Source: Macrostomum hystrix (lineage: Eukaryota > Platyhelminthes > Macrostomidae). From it: 64,000 bases of DNA. The position numbers were made by a program, and so were the translations under genes. Below the pieces are notes generated by a model. The model made no database searches, had not been told where the DNA came from, and saw only the letters and a list, made by a program, of their open reading frames with translations. The stretch covers positions 17,060,001 through 17,124,000 of the forward strand of contig CATNEN010000038.1 of the NCBI GenBank assembly GCA_950097015.1, written 5' to 3'. This document shows positions 17,131 to 28,600 of this stretch, piece after piece (position 1 is the first letter of the stretch; each line of letters opens with the position of its first letter).

Positions 17131-17171
<41 letters not shown>

Positions 17172-17172
17172 A

Positions 17173-17231
<59 letters not shown>

Positions 17232-17526
17232 AGACAGGGACAGAGACAGAGACAGAGACAGGGACAGGGACAGGGACAGAGACAGGGACAGGGACAGAGA
17301 CAGAGACAGAGACAGGGACAGGGACAGAGACAGGGACAGGGACAGGGACAGGGACAGAGACAGGGACAGAGACAGGGACAGGGACAGAGACAGGGACAGG
17401 GACAGGGACAGGGACAGAGACAGGGACAGGGACAGAGACAGGGACAGAGACAGAGACAGAGACAGAGACAGAGACAGGGACAGGGACAGGGACAGAGACA
17501 GGGACAGGGACAGAGACAGAGACAGA

Positions 17527-17591
<65 letters not shown>

Positions 17592-17592
17592 A

Positions 17593-17633
<41 letters not shown>

Positions 17634-17690
17634 AGACAGGGACAGAGACAGGTACAGGGACAGGGACAGAGACGGAGACAGAGACAGGGC
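16935..17690. repeat. Hexanucleotide array (GGGACA/GAGACA)n, about 125 copies
   Basis: It is an irregular mixture of GGGACA and GAGACA. Six is a multiple of 3, so frames stay open as Ser-Leu, Cys-Pro or Gly-Thr dipeptide repeats; these are artefacts. Confidence 0.95.
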
Positions 17691-18030
17691 CAAATGATGT
17701 GCAATTGCATAGAGCTAAAAATCATGTCACATTATTAATGAGACAAGACCCGAAGCGTCTACAGACGTCCATTCGTTAATCATTACAAGATCAACGCATA
17801 TGTATAAAGCTTGACAGACCGATTTTAAAAGAGCACTCCAAGAAACACGAGCGAAGATTGAATCCGACAATTTATGATTTCACAACTTTGCTTAGAATTA
17901 TAACGAAAAAAATGATATTTAGAATTAGCTTGTGATTTAATATCGTTTGATTTCTAATTTAATTTCAATCACAATGTGTGTCGCTTTGCATCTGAAGTGC
18001 TTGAGATGTTTTATCTGAGGTGTCGAGACA
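17691..18030. other. Non-coding, nothing recognised
   Basis: AT-rich sequence without exon or element signatures. Confidence 0.3.

Positions 18031-18075
<45 letters not shown>
18031..18075. repeat. (CTG)n microsatellite, about 14-15 pure repeats
   Basis: An uninterrupted TGC/CTG run is followed directly by AAAAATG. No surrounding open frame suggests a coding polyglutamine or polyleucine. Confidence 0.9.
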
Positions 18076-18076
<1 letters not shown>

Positions 18077-18317
18077 AAAAATGTGGGTGCCGAGAATTTT
18101 TCCAAGCGATGAAAAAGGTTGCTGTATTATCAAATGATTTATTTCACATCAATTGTCGCCTGTCTATAGACGTGTGAAAAAAATGTTTATGCGTTTTCGA
18201 CACTGTAGCAGATCGATAAATTTCTAATATAATATTCTTGCTGTTGAATTGGTTAAAAGGGTAAATTGCTAGATTATTATTCGGAAAATTACATTCTGTA
18301 GTCATCGGTTGAATAGG

Positions 18318-20728
18318 TTTGTTAGCTGTTAGATAGGTAATTGTTAGCTGTTAGATAGGTAATTGTCAGCTGTTAGATAGGTAATTGTCAGCTGTTAGAT
18401 AGGTAATTGTTAGCTGTTAGATAGGCAATTGTCAGCTGTTAGATAGGTAATTGTTAGCTGTTAGATAGGTAATTGTCAGCTGTTAGATAGGTAATTGTTA
18501 GCTGTTAGATAGGTAATTGTTAGCTGTTAGATAGGTAATTGTTAGCTGTTAGATAGGTAATTGTTAGCTGTTAGATAGGCAATTGTTAGCTGTTAGATAG
18601 GTAATTGTTAGCTGTTAGATAGGTAATTGTTAGCTGTTAGATAGGTAATTGTTAGCTGTTAGATAGGTAATTGTTAGCTGTTAGATAGGTAATTGTTAGC
18701 TGTTAGATAGGTAATTGTTAGCTGTTAGATAGGTAATTGTTAGCTGTTAGATAGGTAATTGTTAGCTGTTAGATAGGTAATTGTTAGCTGTTAGATAGGT
18801 AATTGTTAGCTGTTAGATAGGTAATTGTCAGCTGTTAGATAGGTAATTGTTAGCTGTTAGATAGGTAATTGTTAGCTGTTAGATAGGTAATTGTTAGCTG
18901 TTAGATAGGTAATTGTTAGCTGTTAGATAGGTAATTGTTAGCTGTTAGATAGGTAATTGTCAGCTGTTAGATAGGTAATTGTCAGCTGTTAGATAGGTAA
19001 TTGTCAGCTGTTAGATAGGTAATTGTGAGCTGGTAGATAGGTAATTGTTAGCTGTTAGATAGGTAATTGTCAGCTGTTAGATAGGTAATTGTCAGCTGTT
19101 AGATAGGTAATTGTCAGCTGTTAGATAGGTAATTGTTAGCTGTTAGATAGGTAATTGTTAGCTGTTAGATAGGTAGTTGTTAGCTGTTAGATAGGCAATT
19201 GTTAGCTGTTAGATAGGTAATTGTTAGCTGTTATATAGGTAATTGTCAGCTGTTAGATAGGTAATTGTTAGCTGTTAGATAGGTAATTGTTAGCTGTTAG
19301 ATAGGTAATTGTTAGCTGTTAGATAGGTAATTGTCAGCTGTTAGATAGGTTTGTCAGCTGTTAGATAGGTAATTGTTAGCTGTTAGATAGGTTTGTTAGC
19401 TGTTAGATAGGTAATTGTTAGCTGTTATATAGGTAATTGTCAGCTGTTAGATAGGTAATTGTTAGCTGTTAGATAGGTAATTGTTAGCTGTTAGATAGGT
19501 AATTGTTAGCTGTTAGATAGGTAATTGTCAGCTGTTAGATAGGTTTGTCAGCTGTTAGATAGGTAATTGTTAGCTGTTAGATAGGTTTGTTAGCTGTTAG
19601 ATAGGTAATTGTTAGCTGTTATATAGGTAATTGTCAGCTGTTAGATAGGTAATTGTTAGCTGTTAGATAGGTAATTGTTAGCTGTTATATAGGTAATTGT
19701 CAGCTGTTAGATAGGTAATTGTTAGCTGTTAGATAGGTAATTGTTAGCTGTTAGATAGGTAATTGTTAGCTGTTAGATAGGTAATTGTTAGCTGTTAGAT
19801 AGGTAATTGTTAGCTGTTAGATAGGTAATTGTTAGCTGTTAGATAGGTAATTGTCAGCTGTTAGATAGGTAATTGTTAGCTGTTAGATAGGTAATTGTTA
19901 GCTGTTATATAGGTAATTGTCAGCTGTTAGATAGGTAATTGTTAGCTGTTAGATAGGTTTGTTAGCTGTTAGATAGGTAATTGTTAGCTGTTATATAGGT
20001 AATTGTCAGCTGTTAGATAGGTAATTGTTAGCTGTTAGATAGGTAATTGTTAGCTGTTAGATAGGTAATTGTTAGCTGTTAGATAGGTAATTGTCAGCTG
20101 TTAGATAGGTTTGTCAGCTGTTAGATAGGTAATTGTTAGCTGTTAGATAGGTTTGTTAGCTGTTAGATAGGTAATTGTTAGCTGTTATATAGGTAATTGT
20201 CAGCTGTTAGATAGGTAATTGTTAGCTGTTAGATAGGTAATTGTTAGCTGTTATATAGGTAATTGTCAGCTGTTAGATAGGTAATTGTTAGCTGTTAGAT
20301 AGGTAATTGTTAGCTGTTAGATAGGTAATTGTTAGCTGTTAGATAGGTAATTGTTAGCTGTTAGATAGGTAATTGTTAGCTGTTAGATAGGTAATTGTTA
20401 GCTGTTAGATAGGTAATTGTCAGCTGTTAGATAGGTAATTGTTAGCTGTTAGATAGGTAATTGTTAGCTGTTATATAGGTAATTGTCAGCTGTTAGATAG
20501 GTAATTGTTAGCTGTTAGATAGGTAATTGTTAGCTGTTAGATAGGTAATTGTTAGCTGTTAGATAGGTAATTGTTAGCTGTTAGATAGGTAATTGTCAGC
20601 TGTTAGATAGGTTTGTCAGCTGTTAGATAGGTAATTGTTAGCTGTTAGATAGGTTTGTTAGCTGTTAGATAGGTTTGTTAGCTGTTAGATAGGTTTGTTA
20701 ACTGTTAGATAGGTAATTGTTAGATTTT
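18318..20728. repeat. Minisatellite, 22-bp unit AGCTGTTAGATAGGTAATTG + TT, about 110 copies
   Basis: This is the longest short-unit array of the window. Variants are TTAGCTG/TCAGCTG, a 3-base-shorter unit (GATAGGTTTGT) and a TTATATAGG subtype. The spacing of short and TTATATAGG units recurs (for example 19360-19620 and 20100-20260), showing segmental amplification of multi-unit blocks. Confidence 0.95.
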
Positions 20729-20783
20729 GCTTTTTGAAATTTCCCCAGTCGCATCAACCCTTTGCGTGTTTTTCTACAGCTAA

Positions 20784-20817
20784 GCAAGGACAACTTAAGT
20801 TATTAAGTTGTCCTTGC
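20784..20817. other. Inverted repeat, 15-bp arms, 4-base loop
   Basis: GCAAGGACAACTTAA (20784-20798) is exactly complementary to 20803-20817. The stem contains AAGGACAACTT, which also forms the inner part of the mariner-type ends at 53290 and 54251. Confidence 0.8.
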
Positions 20818-20829
20818 AGCTAAGTTTGA

Positions 20830-21250
20830 AATGTCATATTACGCCAATTTTTAAAACCAATCACTGCATCCCTAATTTCCTTGATGCGCTTATGCGGAGA
20901 TTAAGCTATATGATTTCTTTATTAAACTATCTAAAATGGTAGGGTGACATTGATGGACAGATAAAAGCGTCTCGCACAGTTAATTAGCTGAGAACTTACT
21001 GAGTCTCATCTGTCACGCATTCAAATTTCAAGGCCAGCAGCTTGAACGATTTCAAATTAAAATGGGCACAATTAGTTTTTACTCGTGAAACTATGAGACA
21101 GCTTAGGTGAGTATGACGCAGATATCTGAAGTCGAGAGATCAGATCTCATCTTGTCCTGGCCACACCCTGTTGAGGCTTTGTGGTTGGGACCAGGGCCCC
21201 GCGCCAAGGAGAAATTTCCCGGATAAAAGCAATTATATCCCGAAAAAATC
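20830..21250. other. Non-coding, nothing recognised
   Basis: There are short open frames only and no homology. Confidence 0.3.
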
Positions 21251-21257
21251 TTGCTTG

Positions 21258-21690
21258 GCATAACCTGCTCCCTTTACACTGCCCCCTTCAACCTAATCCC
21301 TTCCCCCTTAATCCTGATCACTTCACCCTGTTCCCTTCACCCTGCTCCCTTCACCCTGCTTCCTTCACAATGCTACCTTCACACTGCTCCCTTCATCCTG
21401 CTCCCTTCATCCTGCTCCCTAAAATCTTCTTGCTTCATCCTGGTCCCTTCACCCTGCTCCCTTCACCCTGCTCCCTTCACCCTGCTCAATTCACAATGCT
21501 CCCTTCACAATGCTACCTTCACACTGCTCCCTTCACCCTGCTCCCTTCACCTTGTTTGCTTCACCCTGCTCAATTCAAAATGCTCCCTTCACAATGTTCC
21601 CTTCATCCTGGTCCCTAAAACCATTTCTCTTCATCCTGCTCCCTTCACCCTGCTCCTTTCACCTTGCTCCCCTCACATTGCTCCCTTCAA
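21258..21690. repeat. Degenerate 15-bp pyrimidine-rich array (CTTCACCCTGCTCCC)
   Basis: The units are imperfect, with CTTCACAATGCTCCC and CTTCATCCTGGTCCC variants and a roughly 180-bp larger duplication (21310-21480 against 21480-21640). The Leu/Pro/His-rich frames are artefacts. Confidence 0.88.
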
Positions 21691-21691
21691 C

Positions 21692-22798
21692 AGACACTCT
21701 AGATGACTGTTAGACACTCTAGATGACTGTTAGACACTCTAGATGACTGTTAGACACTCTAGATGACTGTTAGACACTCTAGATATGACTGTTAGATAGT
21801 GTAGATGAGTGTTAGACAGTGTAGATGACTGTTAGACAGTGTAGATGACTGTTAGACATTGTAGATGACTGTTAGACAGTGTAGATGACTGTTAGACAGT
21901 GTAGATGACTGTTAGACAGTGTAGATGAGTGTTAGACAGTGTAGATGACTGTTAGACAGTGTAGATGAGTGTTAGACAGTGTAGATGACTGTTAGACACT
22001 GTAGATGAGTGTTAGACAGTGTAGATGACTGTTAGACAGTGTAGATGACTGTTAGACAGTGTAGATAACTGTTAGACAGTGTAGATGAGTGTTAGACAGT
22101 GTAGATGACTGTTAGACAGTGTAGATGACTGTTAGACAGTGTAGATGAGTGTTAGACAGTGTAGATGACTGTTAGACAGTGTAGATGACTGTTAGACAGT
22201 GTAGATGACTGTTAGACAGTGTAGATGACTGTTAGACAGTGTAGATGAGTGTTAGACAGTGTAGATAACTGTTAGACAGTGTAAATGAGTGTTAGACAGT
22301 GTAGATGACTGTTAGACATTGTAGATGACTGTTAGACAGTGTAGATGAGTGTTAGACAGTGTAGATGACTGTTAGACAGTGTAGATGAGTGTTAGACAGT
22401 GTAGATGAGTGTTAGACAGTGTAGATGAGTGTTAGACAGTGTAGATGAGTGTTAGACAGTGTAGATGAGTGTTAGACAGTGTAGATAACTGTTAGACAGT
22501 GTAAATGACTGTTAGACAGTGTAGATGACTGTTAGACAGTGTAGATGACTGTTAGACAGTGTAGATGACTGTTAGACAGTGTAGATGACTGTTAGACAGT
22601 GTAGATGAGTGTTAGACAGTGTAGATAACTGTTAGACAGTGTAAATGAGTGTTAGACAGTGTAGATGACTGTTAGACAGTGTAGATGAGTGTTAGACATT
22701 GTAGATGACTGTTAGACAGTGTAGACGACTGTTAGACAGTGTAGATGAGTGTTAGACAGTGTAGATGACTGTTAGACAGTGTAGATGAGTGTTAGACA
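21692..22798. repeat. Minisatellite, 20-bp unit GACAGTGTAGATGACTGTTA, about 55 copies
   Basis: The first five units read GACACTCTAGATGACTGTTA; the rest read GACAGTGTAGATGA[C/G]TGTTA. AACTGTTA plus TAAATGA unit pairs recur as a multi-unit block. Confidence 0.95.
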
Positions 22799-22799
22799 C

Positions 22800-23270
22800 T
22801 AGAAATAACTAGTTTAGTAGCCAAAGAAATAATTAACAGGACATCCAAAAGCTAGCAAGCAAAATATGCGCATATAGAATTAGCTGTATAAGGAACAAAA
22901 ATTATTTTTTTTATTTGTTGAAAAAACTCTGAAGATTTATGATACAGATCATTGATTATTGGTATTTTTGTTAGCAAAATAGGGAATTGAACAATTTAAT
23001 GTGGAACTGCCAAGCGAAACAAGTTGTGAGCAAATTTTGGGGACAATTATAGAGGGCATATGAGACTTGAAGGAAATGTGTTGTATTTGATTTGTTTAAC
23101 TTCTCTATTCACAGTTTTGCATTGTTAAAGCAGCGTGTGTGAAATTAAAAGGAAAAATAATAAAAAACTAATATAAATCACTAACCATGATTAACACCGT
23201 AAAGGACAAAAGAGAGAGGTAAGGATAGATAAGAAAGGATTAGAGAACTGTTAGACAATTTTTAAATAAA
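22800..23270. other. Non-coding, nothing recognised
   Basis: AT-rich; no exon, element end or array. Confidence 0.3.
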
Positions 23271-23275
23271 GGTAA

Positions 23276-23800
23276 GAATGGGAAGACAAAGTGGAAGAAT
23301 GGGAGGATAAAGGGGAGAATGGGAAGATAAAGGGGAGAATGGGAAGATAAAGGGGAGAATGGGAAGATAAAGTGGAAGAATGGGAAGATAAAGGGGAAGA
23401 ATGGGAAGATAAAGGGGAAGAATGGGAAGATAAAGGGGAAGAATGGGAAGATAAATGGGAAGAATGGGAAGATAAAGGGGAAGAATGGGAAGATAAATGG
23501 AAAGAATGGGAAGATAAAGGGGAGAATGGGAAGATAAAGTGGAAGAATGGGAGGATGAAGGGAATATTGGGAAGATAAACGGGAAGAATGGGAAGATAAA
23601 TGGGAAGAATGGGAAGATAAATGGGAAGAATGGGAAGATAAAGGGGAAGAATGGGAAGATGATTAAGGAGGAGAACGGTAAAATGAAAGTGGAGAATGGG
23701 AAGATAAAGGGGAAGAATGTTAAAATGAAAGGGGAGAATGAGAAAATGATGGGGGAGAATAAGAAGATGAAGAGGGGAATGGGAAGATAAATCGAAGGAG
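23276..23800. repeat. Purine-rich 19-21-bp array (GAATGGGAAGATAAAGGGGA)
   Basis: It is homogeneous in the left half and degenerates rightwards (AATGTTAAAATGAAAGGGG). Length variation of the A/G run makes phase irregular. Lys/Glu/Trp-rich frames are artefacts. Confidence 0.92.
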
Positions 23801-24200
23801 GAATAAAGATCGGAACAAACAGTTTTTTTAATTTGGATAAAGAGTTGACAAAATTTAAAAGCAACACCTAGGCAAAATTAGCAACCAAAATTGAATGCTC
23901 ATTAACATGATGAAAATGAGCAGCATAACAAACGATGCAACAGATATTGCCAAATGGAAAGTGAAGCAAAACACTGTTTTCTTCAGCGGCATTTGAAAGA
24001 CAATTTAAAAACAAATAGTGTTATTTTAAAAAAACAACTTTCTTCTGTCTTATTTAATTATGTTGAAGATTAACATATGAAATAAAACGGGCAACAATTA
24101 CCTAAATCACCAGAAAAAAAGGAATCGATTATTTAAGGGTCACCTGGCACGTCTTATCGACTGCGATTCACTAAAATACCTTGAGGATAAATCTCTAAAT
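23801..24200. other. Non-coding, nothing recognised
   Basis: This lies downstream of the GFR-alpha-like gene on its strand. No AATAAA on the minus strand close to the stop was identified. Confidence 0.3.
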
Positions 24201-24206
24201 GGTGTC

Positions 24207-24705
24207 CAGTCTCATCCTTTTCTCTCTATGATCTAGTCTCATCCTTTTCTCTCTATGATCTAGTCTCATCCTTTTCTCTCTGTAATCTAGTCTCATCCTT
24301 TTCTCTCTATGATCTAGTCTCATCCATTTCTCTCTATAGTCTAGTCTCATCCATTTCTCTCTATAGTCTAGTCTCATCCATTTCTCTCTATGATCTAGTC
24401 TCATCCTTTTCTCTCTATAGTCTAGTCTCATCCATTTCTCTCTATAGTCTAGTCTCATCCATTTCTCTTTATAGTCTAGTCTCATCCATTTCTCTCTATA
24501 GTCTAGTCTCATCCATTTCTCTCTATAGTCTAGTCTCATCCATTTCTCTCTATAGTCTAGTCTCATCCATTTCTCTCTATAGTCTAGTCTCATGCATTTC
24601 TCTCTATGGTCTAGTCTCATCCATTTCTCTCTATAGTCTAGTCTCATCCATTTCTCTCTATAGTCTAGTCTCATCCATTTCTCGCTTTAGTCTAGTCTCA
24701 CAAAT
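24207..24705. repeat. Minisatellite, 27-bp unit with CTAGTCTCATCCATTTCTCT, about 18 copies
   Basis: The 27-bp unit is in frame and lacks stops on the minus strand, giving a 159-aa run of the nonapeptide MRLDYREKW. It lies about 100 bases downstream of the GFR-alpha-like gene stop. I regard the frame as an artefact. Confidence 0.94.
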
Positions 24706-24803
24706 TGTCTAAATATCTGGGCATCCCTTCAACACAAAAAATTTCATTTAAATGACAATCACTGACTTTGCGAAGTTCTTAAAAACCCGTGTTGCCACGG
24801 TTG

Positions 24804-25669
24804 CTAATCAACGGTTGCCCTGGCAACCAGCAGACGCAGAGCAGCGGCAGCGGGCACGCAGGCGAAGGCGAGCGAGCCGACAGCCCTGACAGTTGCCGCC
24901 TCATTGGCTCCGAAGCCGTAGCCTCGTCTCTGGCCCAGCCAGTTAGAATCTATTCTGCCGCCGTCGGAAACCTGTGGCGGCTGCAGCTGCGGCGGCGGCT
25001 GCGGCGGCGGTGGCAGATAGCTGATGATGGCTGACCTCAGACTGGCCAACTGCGGCTCCAGTCGCACCTCTGGCAGTTGCCTAGCAACCAAAAGTTCCAG
25101 CAGTCGCAATTGGCGCAAACAAAAGTGCAACTGACGCCTGCCAAACTCCTCATTGGCGGTGTCGGCGTAGGAATAGACAGAATGGGATAGTTGCCCAGAC
25201 GATGGCAGGCTGAGCCTCAGTAGAACAGCTTCGCCGTTGGACGAGTTGGGAGTTGCGGGTGTCAGAGGGCACTCGTTCGCCACGTTCGGCATTGCGGTGC
25301 GTGCCAGCAACCGTCGCAATGCCAGGGCCCAGTTGTTGCCAGGCAAATTCGGCCTAGCAACGGCGAGGCCGAGGTAAAGACCGGGCGGAGAATCTTTCGC
25401 CGGCACGGGCGCCGACCAAACTTTGTCGGCGTCGATTGTCGCCGAGTCGGCGATGTCGTCCGCGTCGAGGCAGACTGTGCGACCGCCGACGCAGCGGCAG
25501 AGGCGAGTGTAGCCGTACTCGTAGCCGTTGACGCTGTCGGTGAAGTTACGCCGAAGGCGAAGCAACGGCGATGGCAGAGCTTGTCCGCCAACGGAGAAGC
25601 CGAAGCGACGGGCGAGGCCGCAGGCGTCGTTGTATGAAACCCCAGTTACTGGCTGATGAAGATCGGAGC
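24804..25669 (-). CDS. GFR-alpha-like gene, last coding exon
   Basis: The acceptor CCCTACCTCCCAG is followed by two bases completing Arg, then 287 codons and TAG at 24804. It contains NDACGLARRF, a YGYTRLCRCVGG block with two cysteines, a long stretch of Leu/Ala/Arg-rich helical sequence and a Pro/Gln tract (PPPPQPPPQLQPP). The hydrophobic C-terminus could direct GPI attachment. The exon is much more GC-rich than its flanks. No family match is claimed for its first 250 residues. Confidence 0.75.
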
Positions 25670-28600
25670 CTGGGAGGTAGGGGAATATATTTCGCGATAT
25701 AATTAGCCTGATTTCATTAGAAGTGGCATAGGTGGAAGTCCTTAAGTCTCGGTCGATCTGGATGCAAGATCGGGGTAGATCGGGGATCTGGATGCAAAGG
25801 TGCAAACATGCCCAGAGAAAGATAAGAGGGTGAGACAGTAGAGGATGAGACAGTAGAGGATGAGACAGGAGAGGGTGAGACAGGAGAGGGTGAGACAGTA
25901 GAGGATGAGACAGGAGGAGATTAGATGGAGAGGGTGAGACAGGAGAGGGTGAGACAGGAGAAGGTGAGACAGGACAGGTTTAGACAGGAGAGGATGAGCC
26001 AGGAGAGGACGACACAGGAGAGGATGAGACAGGAGAGGATGAGACAGGAGAGGATGAGACAGGAGAGGATGAGATAGGAGAGGATGAGCCAGGAGAGGGT
26101 GAGACAGGAGAGGGTGAGACAGGAGAGGGTGAGACAGGAGAGGGTAAGACAGGAGAGGATGAGCCAGGAGAGGGTGAGACAGGAGAGGATGAGACAGGAG
26201 AGGATGAGATAGGAGAGGGTGAGACAGGAGAGGGTGAGACAGGAGAGGACGAGACAGGAGAGGGTGAGACAGGAGAGGGTAAGACAGGAGAGGATGAGAC
26301 AGGAGAGGGTGACGCAACTCGGTGGCTCACGCAGGCAGCTGGGTCTAGTCAGCAAGTCTCGAAGCCACAAGCACAGCTGCATAGGGTGGCTGCCCGTCCT
26401 GCTAGCGTAGAGGTCGTGATTATTGTCTCCGCGGCAGCTGCAGCGCTGAGTGAGCTCGGTGCCCAGCAGGAGGCGCCGCACTCGCTGACAGCGAGCCGGC
26501 TGGTCGGGCCGGCAGTCGACAGCCGATCCACCGCAGGCATCGCTGTAGTAGCGCAGTCTGACAAAGCAGCTGCGACTCGCTCGACAGTTTTCAGCTAGCT
26601 GTACGCAGTTGACAACCGGCTGGCCGGCTGGGGGCTCGTAGGCGCAGCGCGGCCGGAAGATGCCGGCCAACTGGCGACAGTCGGCATCGTCGGCAGGACA
26701 GTCGCAGGTGGCCGACTCCTTGGAGAATGTGTCGGCGTAGGCGTAGAATGCTTCGAGTTGGGTTAGGCAGAGCGGCCGGTTCTCGCAGGCGCCGCGTCTC
26801 CACTCGCAGGCCTGGGCCAGGGTGACGAATCGTTGCAGGCAGTCGAAATGTCGCACGCAGCTCTGGTAGACGTCGAAACAGTTCGATGCTGATGGAGTGG
26901 GTTAGGTGGCATGGGATGAGCTGGCAATCAATACGGATACGCAACTCTGGCGTCCATTGTGTGGTGTCTGTAATGTGGTGTCTATTGTGTGGCGTCCATT
27001 GTATGTTGGCTATTGTGTGGTGTCCATTGTGTGGCGTCTGTATTGTGGTGTCTATTTTGTGGTGTCCATTGTGTGGCGTCCATTGTATGTTGGCTATTGT
27101 GTGGTGTCCATTGCGTGGTGTCTGTATTGTGGTGTCTATTTTGTGGTGTCCATTGTGTGGCGTCCATTGTATGTTGGCTATTGTGTGGTGTCCATTGTGT
27201 GGCGTCTGTATTGTGGTGTCTATTTTGTGGTGTCCATTGTGTGGCGTCCATTGTATGTTGGCTATTGTGTGGTGTCCATTGCGTGGTGTCTGTATTGTGG
27301 TGTCTATTTTGTGGTGTCCATTGTGTGGCGTCCATTGTATGTTGGCTATTGTGTGGTGTCCATTGCGTGGTGTCTGTATTGTGGTGTCTATTTTGTGGTG
27401 TCCATTGTGTGGCGTCCATTGTATGTTGGCTATTGTGTGGTGTCCATTGCGTGGTGTCTGTATTGTGGTGTCTATTTTGTGGTGTCCATTGTGTGGCGTC
27501 CATTGTATGTTGGCTATTGTGTGGTGTCCATTGTGTGGCGTCTGTATTGTGGTGTCTATTTTGTGGTGTCCATTGTGTGGCGTCCATTGTATGTTGGCTA
27601 TTGTGTGGTGTCCATTGTGTGGTGTCTGTATTGTGGTGTCTATTTTGTGGTGTCCATTGTGTGGCGTCCATTGTATGTTGGCTATTGTGTGGTGTCCATT
27701 GTGTGGCGTCCATTGTATGTTGGCTATTGTGTGGTGTCCATTGCGTGGTGTCTGTATTGTGGTGTCTATTTTGTGGTGTCCATTGTGTGGCGTCCATTGT
27801 ATGTTGGCTATTGTGTGGTGTCCATTGTGTGGCGTCTGTATTGCGGTGTCTATTTTGTGGTGTCCATTGTGTGGCGTCCATTGTATGTTGGCTATTGTGT
27901 GGTGTCCATTGTGTGGTGTCTATTTTGTGGTGTCCATTGTGTGGTGTCCATTGTGTGGTGTCTGTATTGTGGTGTCTATTGTGTGGCGTCCATTGTGTGG
28001 TGTCTATTATTATTTGGTGTCTATTGTGTGGTGTCTATTAATTTGGTATCCATTGTGTGGTATCTGTAATGTGGTGTCTATTGTGTGTTGTCCATTGTGT
28101 GGTGTCTGTAATGTGGTGTCTATTGTGTGGCGTCCATTGTATGTTGGCTATTGTGTGGTGTCCATTGTGTGGCGTCTGTATTGTGGTGTCTATTTTGTGG
28201 TGTCCATTGTGTGGCGTCCATTGTATGTTGGCTATTGTGTGGTGTCCATTGCGTGGTGTCTGTATTGTGGTGTCTATTTTGTGGTGTCCATTGTGTGGCG
28301 TCCATTGTATGTTGGCTATTGTGTGGTGTCCATTGCGTGGTGTCTGTATTGTGGTGTCTATTTTGTGGTGTCCATTGTGTGGCGTCCATTGTATGTTGGC
28401 TATTGTGTGGTGTCCATTGCGTGGTGTCTGTATTGTGGTGTCTATTTTGTGGTGTCCATTGTGTGGCGTCCATTGTATGTTGGCTATTGTGTGGTGTCCA
28501 TTGTGTGGCGTCTGTATTGTGGTGTCTATTTTGTGGTGTCCATTGTGTGGCGTCCATTGTATGTTGGCTATTGTGTGGTGTCCATTGTGTGGTGTCTATT

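Noticed and set aside
16890-17779. Long Ser-Leu, Cys-Pro and Gly-Thr dipeptide frames
   Set aside because: A hexanucleotide array; all three frames are open on both strands.
18318-22798. CRISPR-like regular repeats
   Set aside because: Units follow each other without unique spacers, and the sequence is eukaryotic. These are minisatellites.
24195-24674. 159-aa MRLDYREKW nonapeptide repeat protein on the minus strand
   Set aside because: A 27-bp unit in frame by chance. There is no signal, splice or non-repeat coding sequence at either end.
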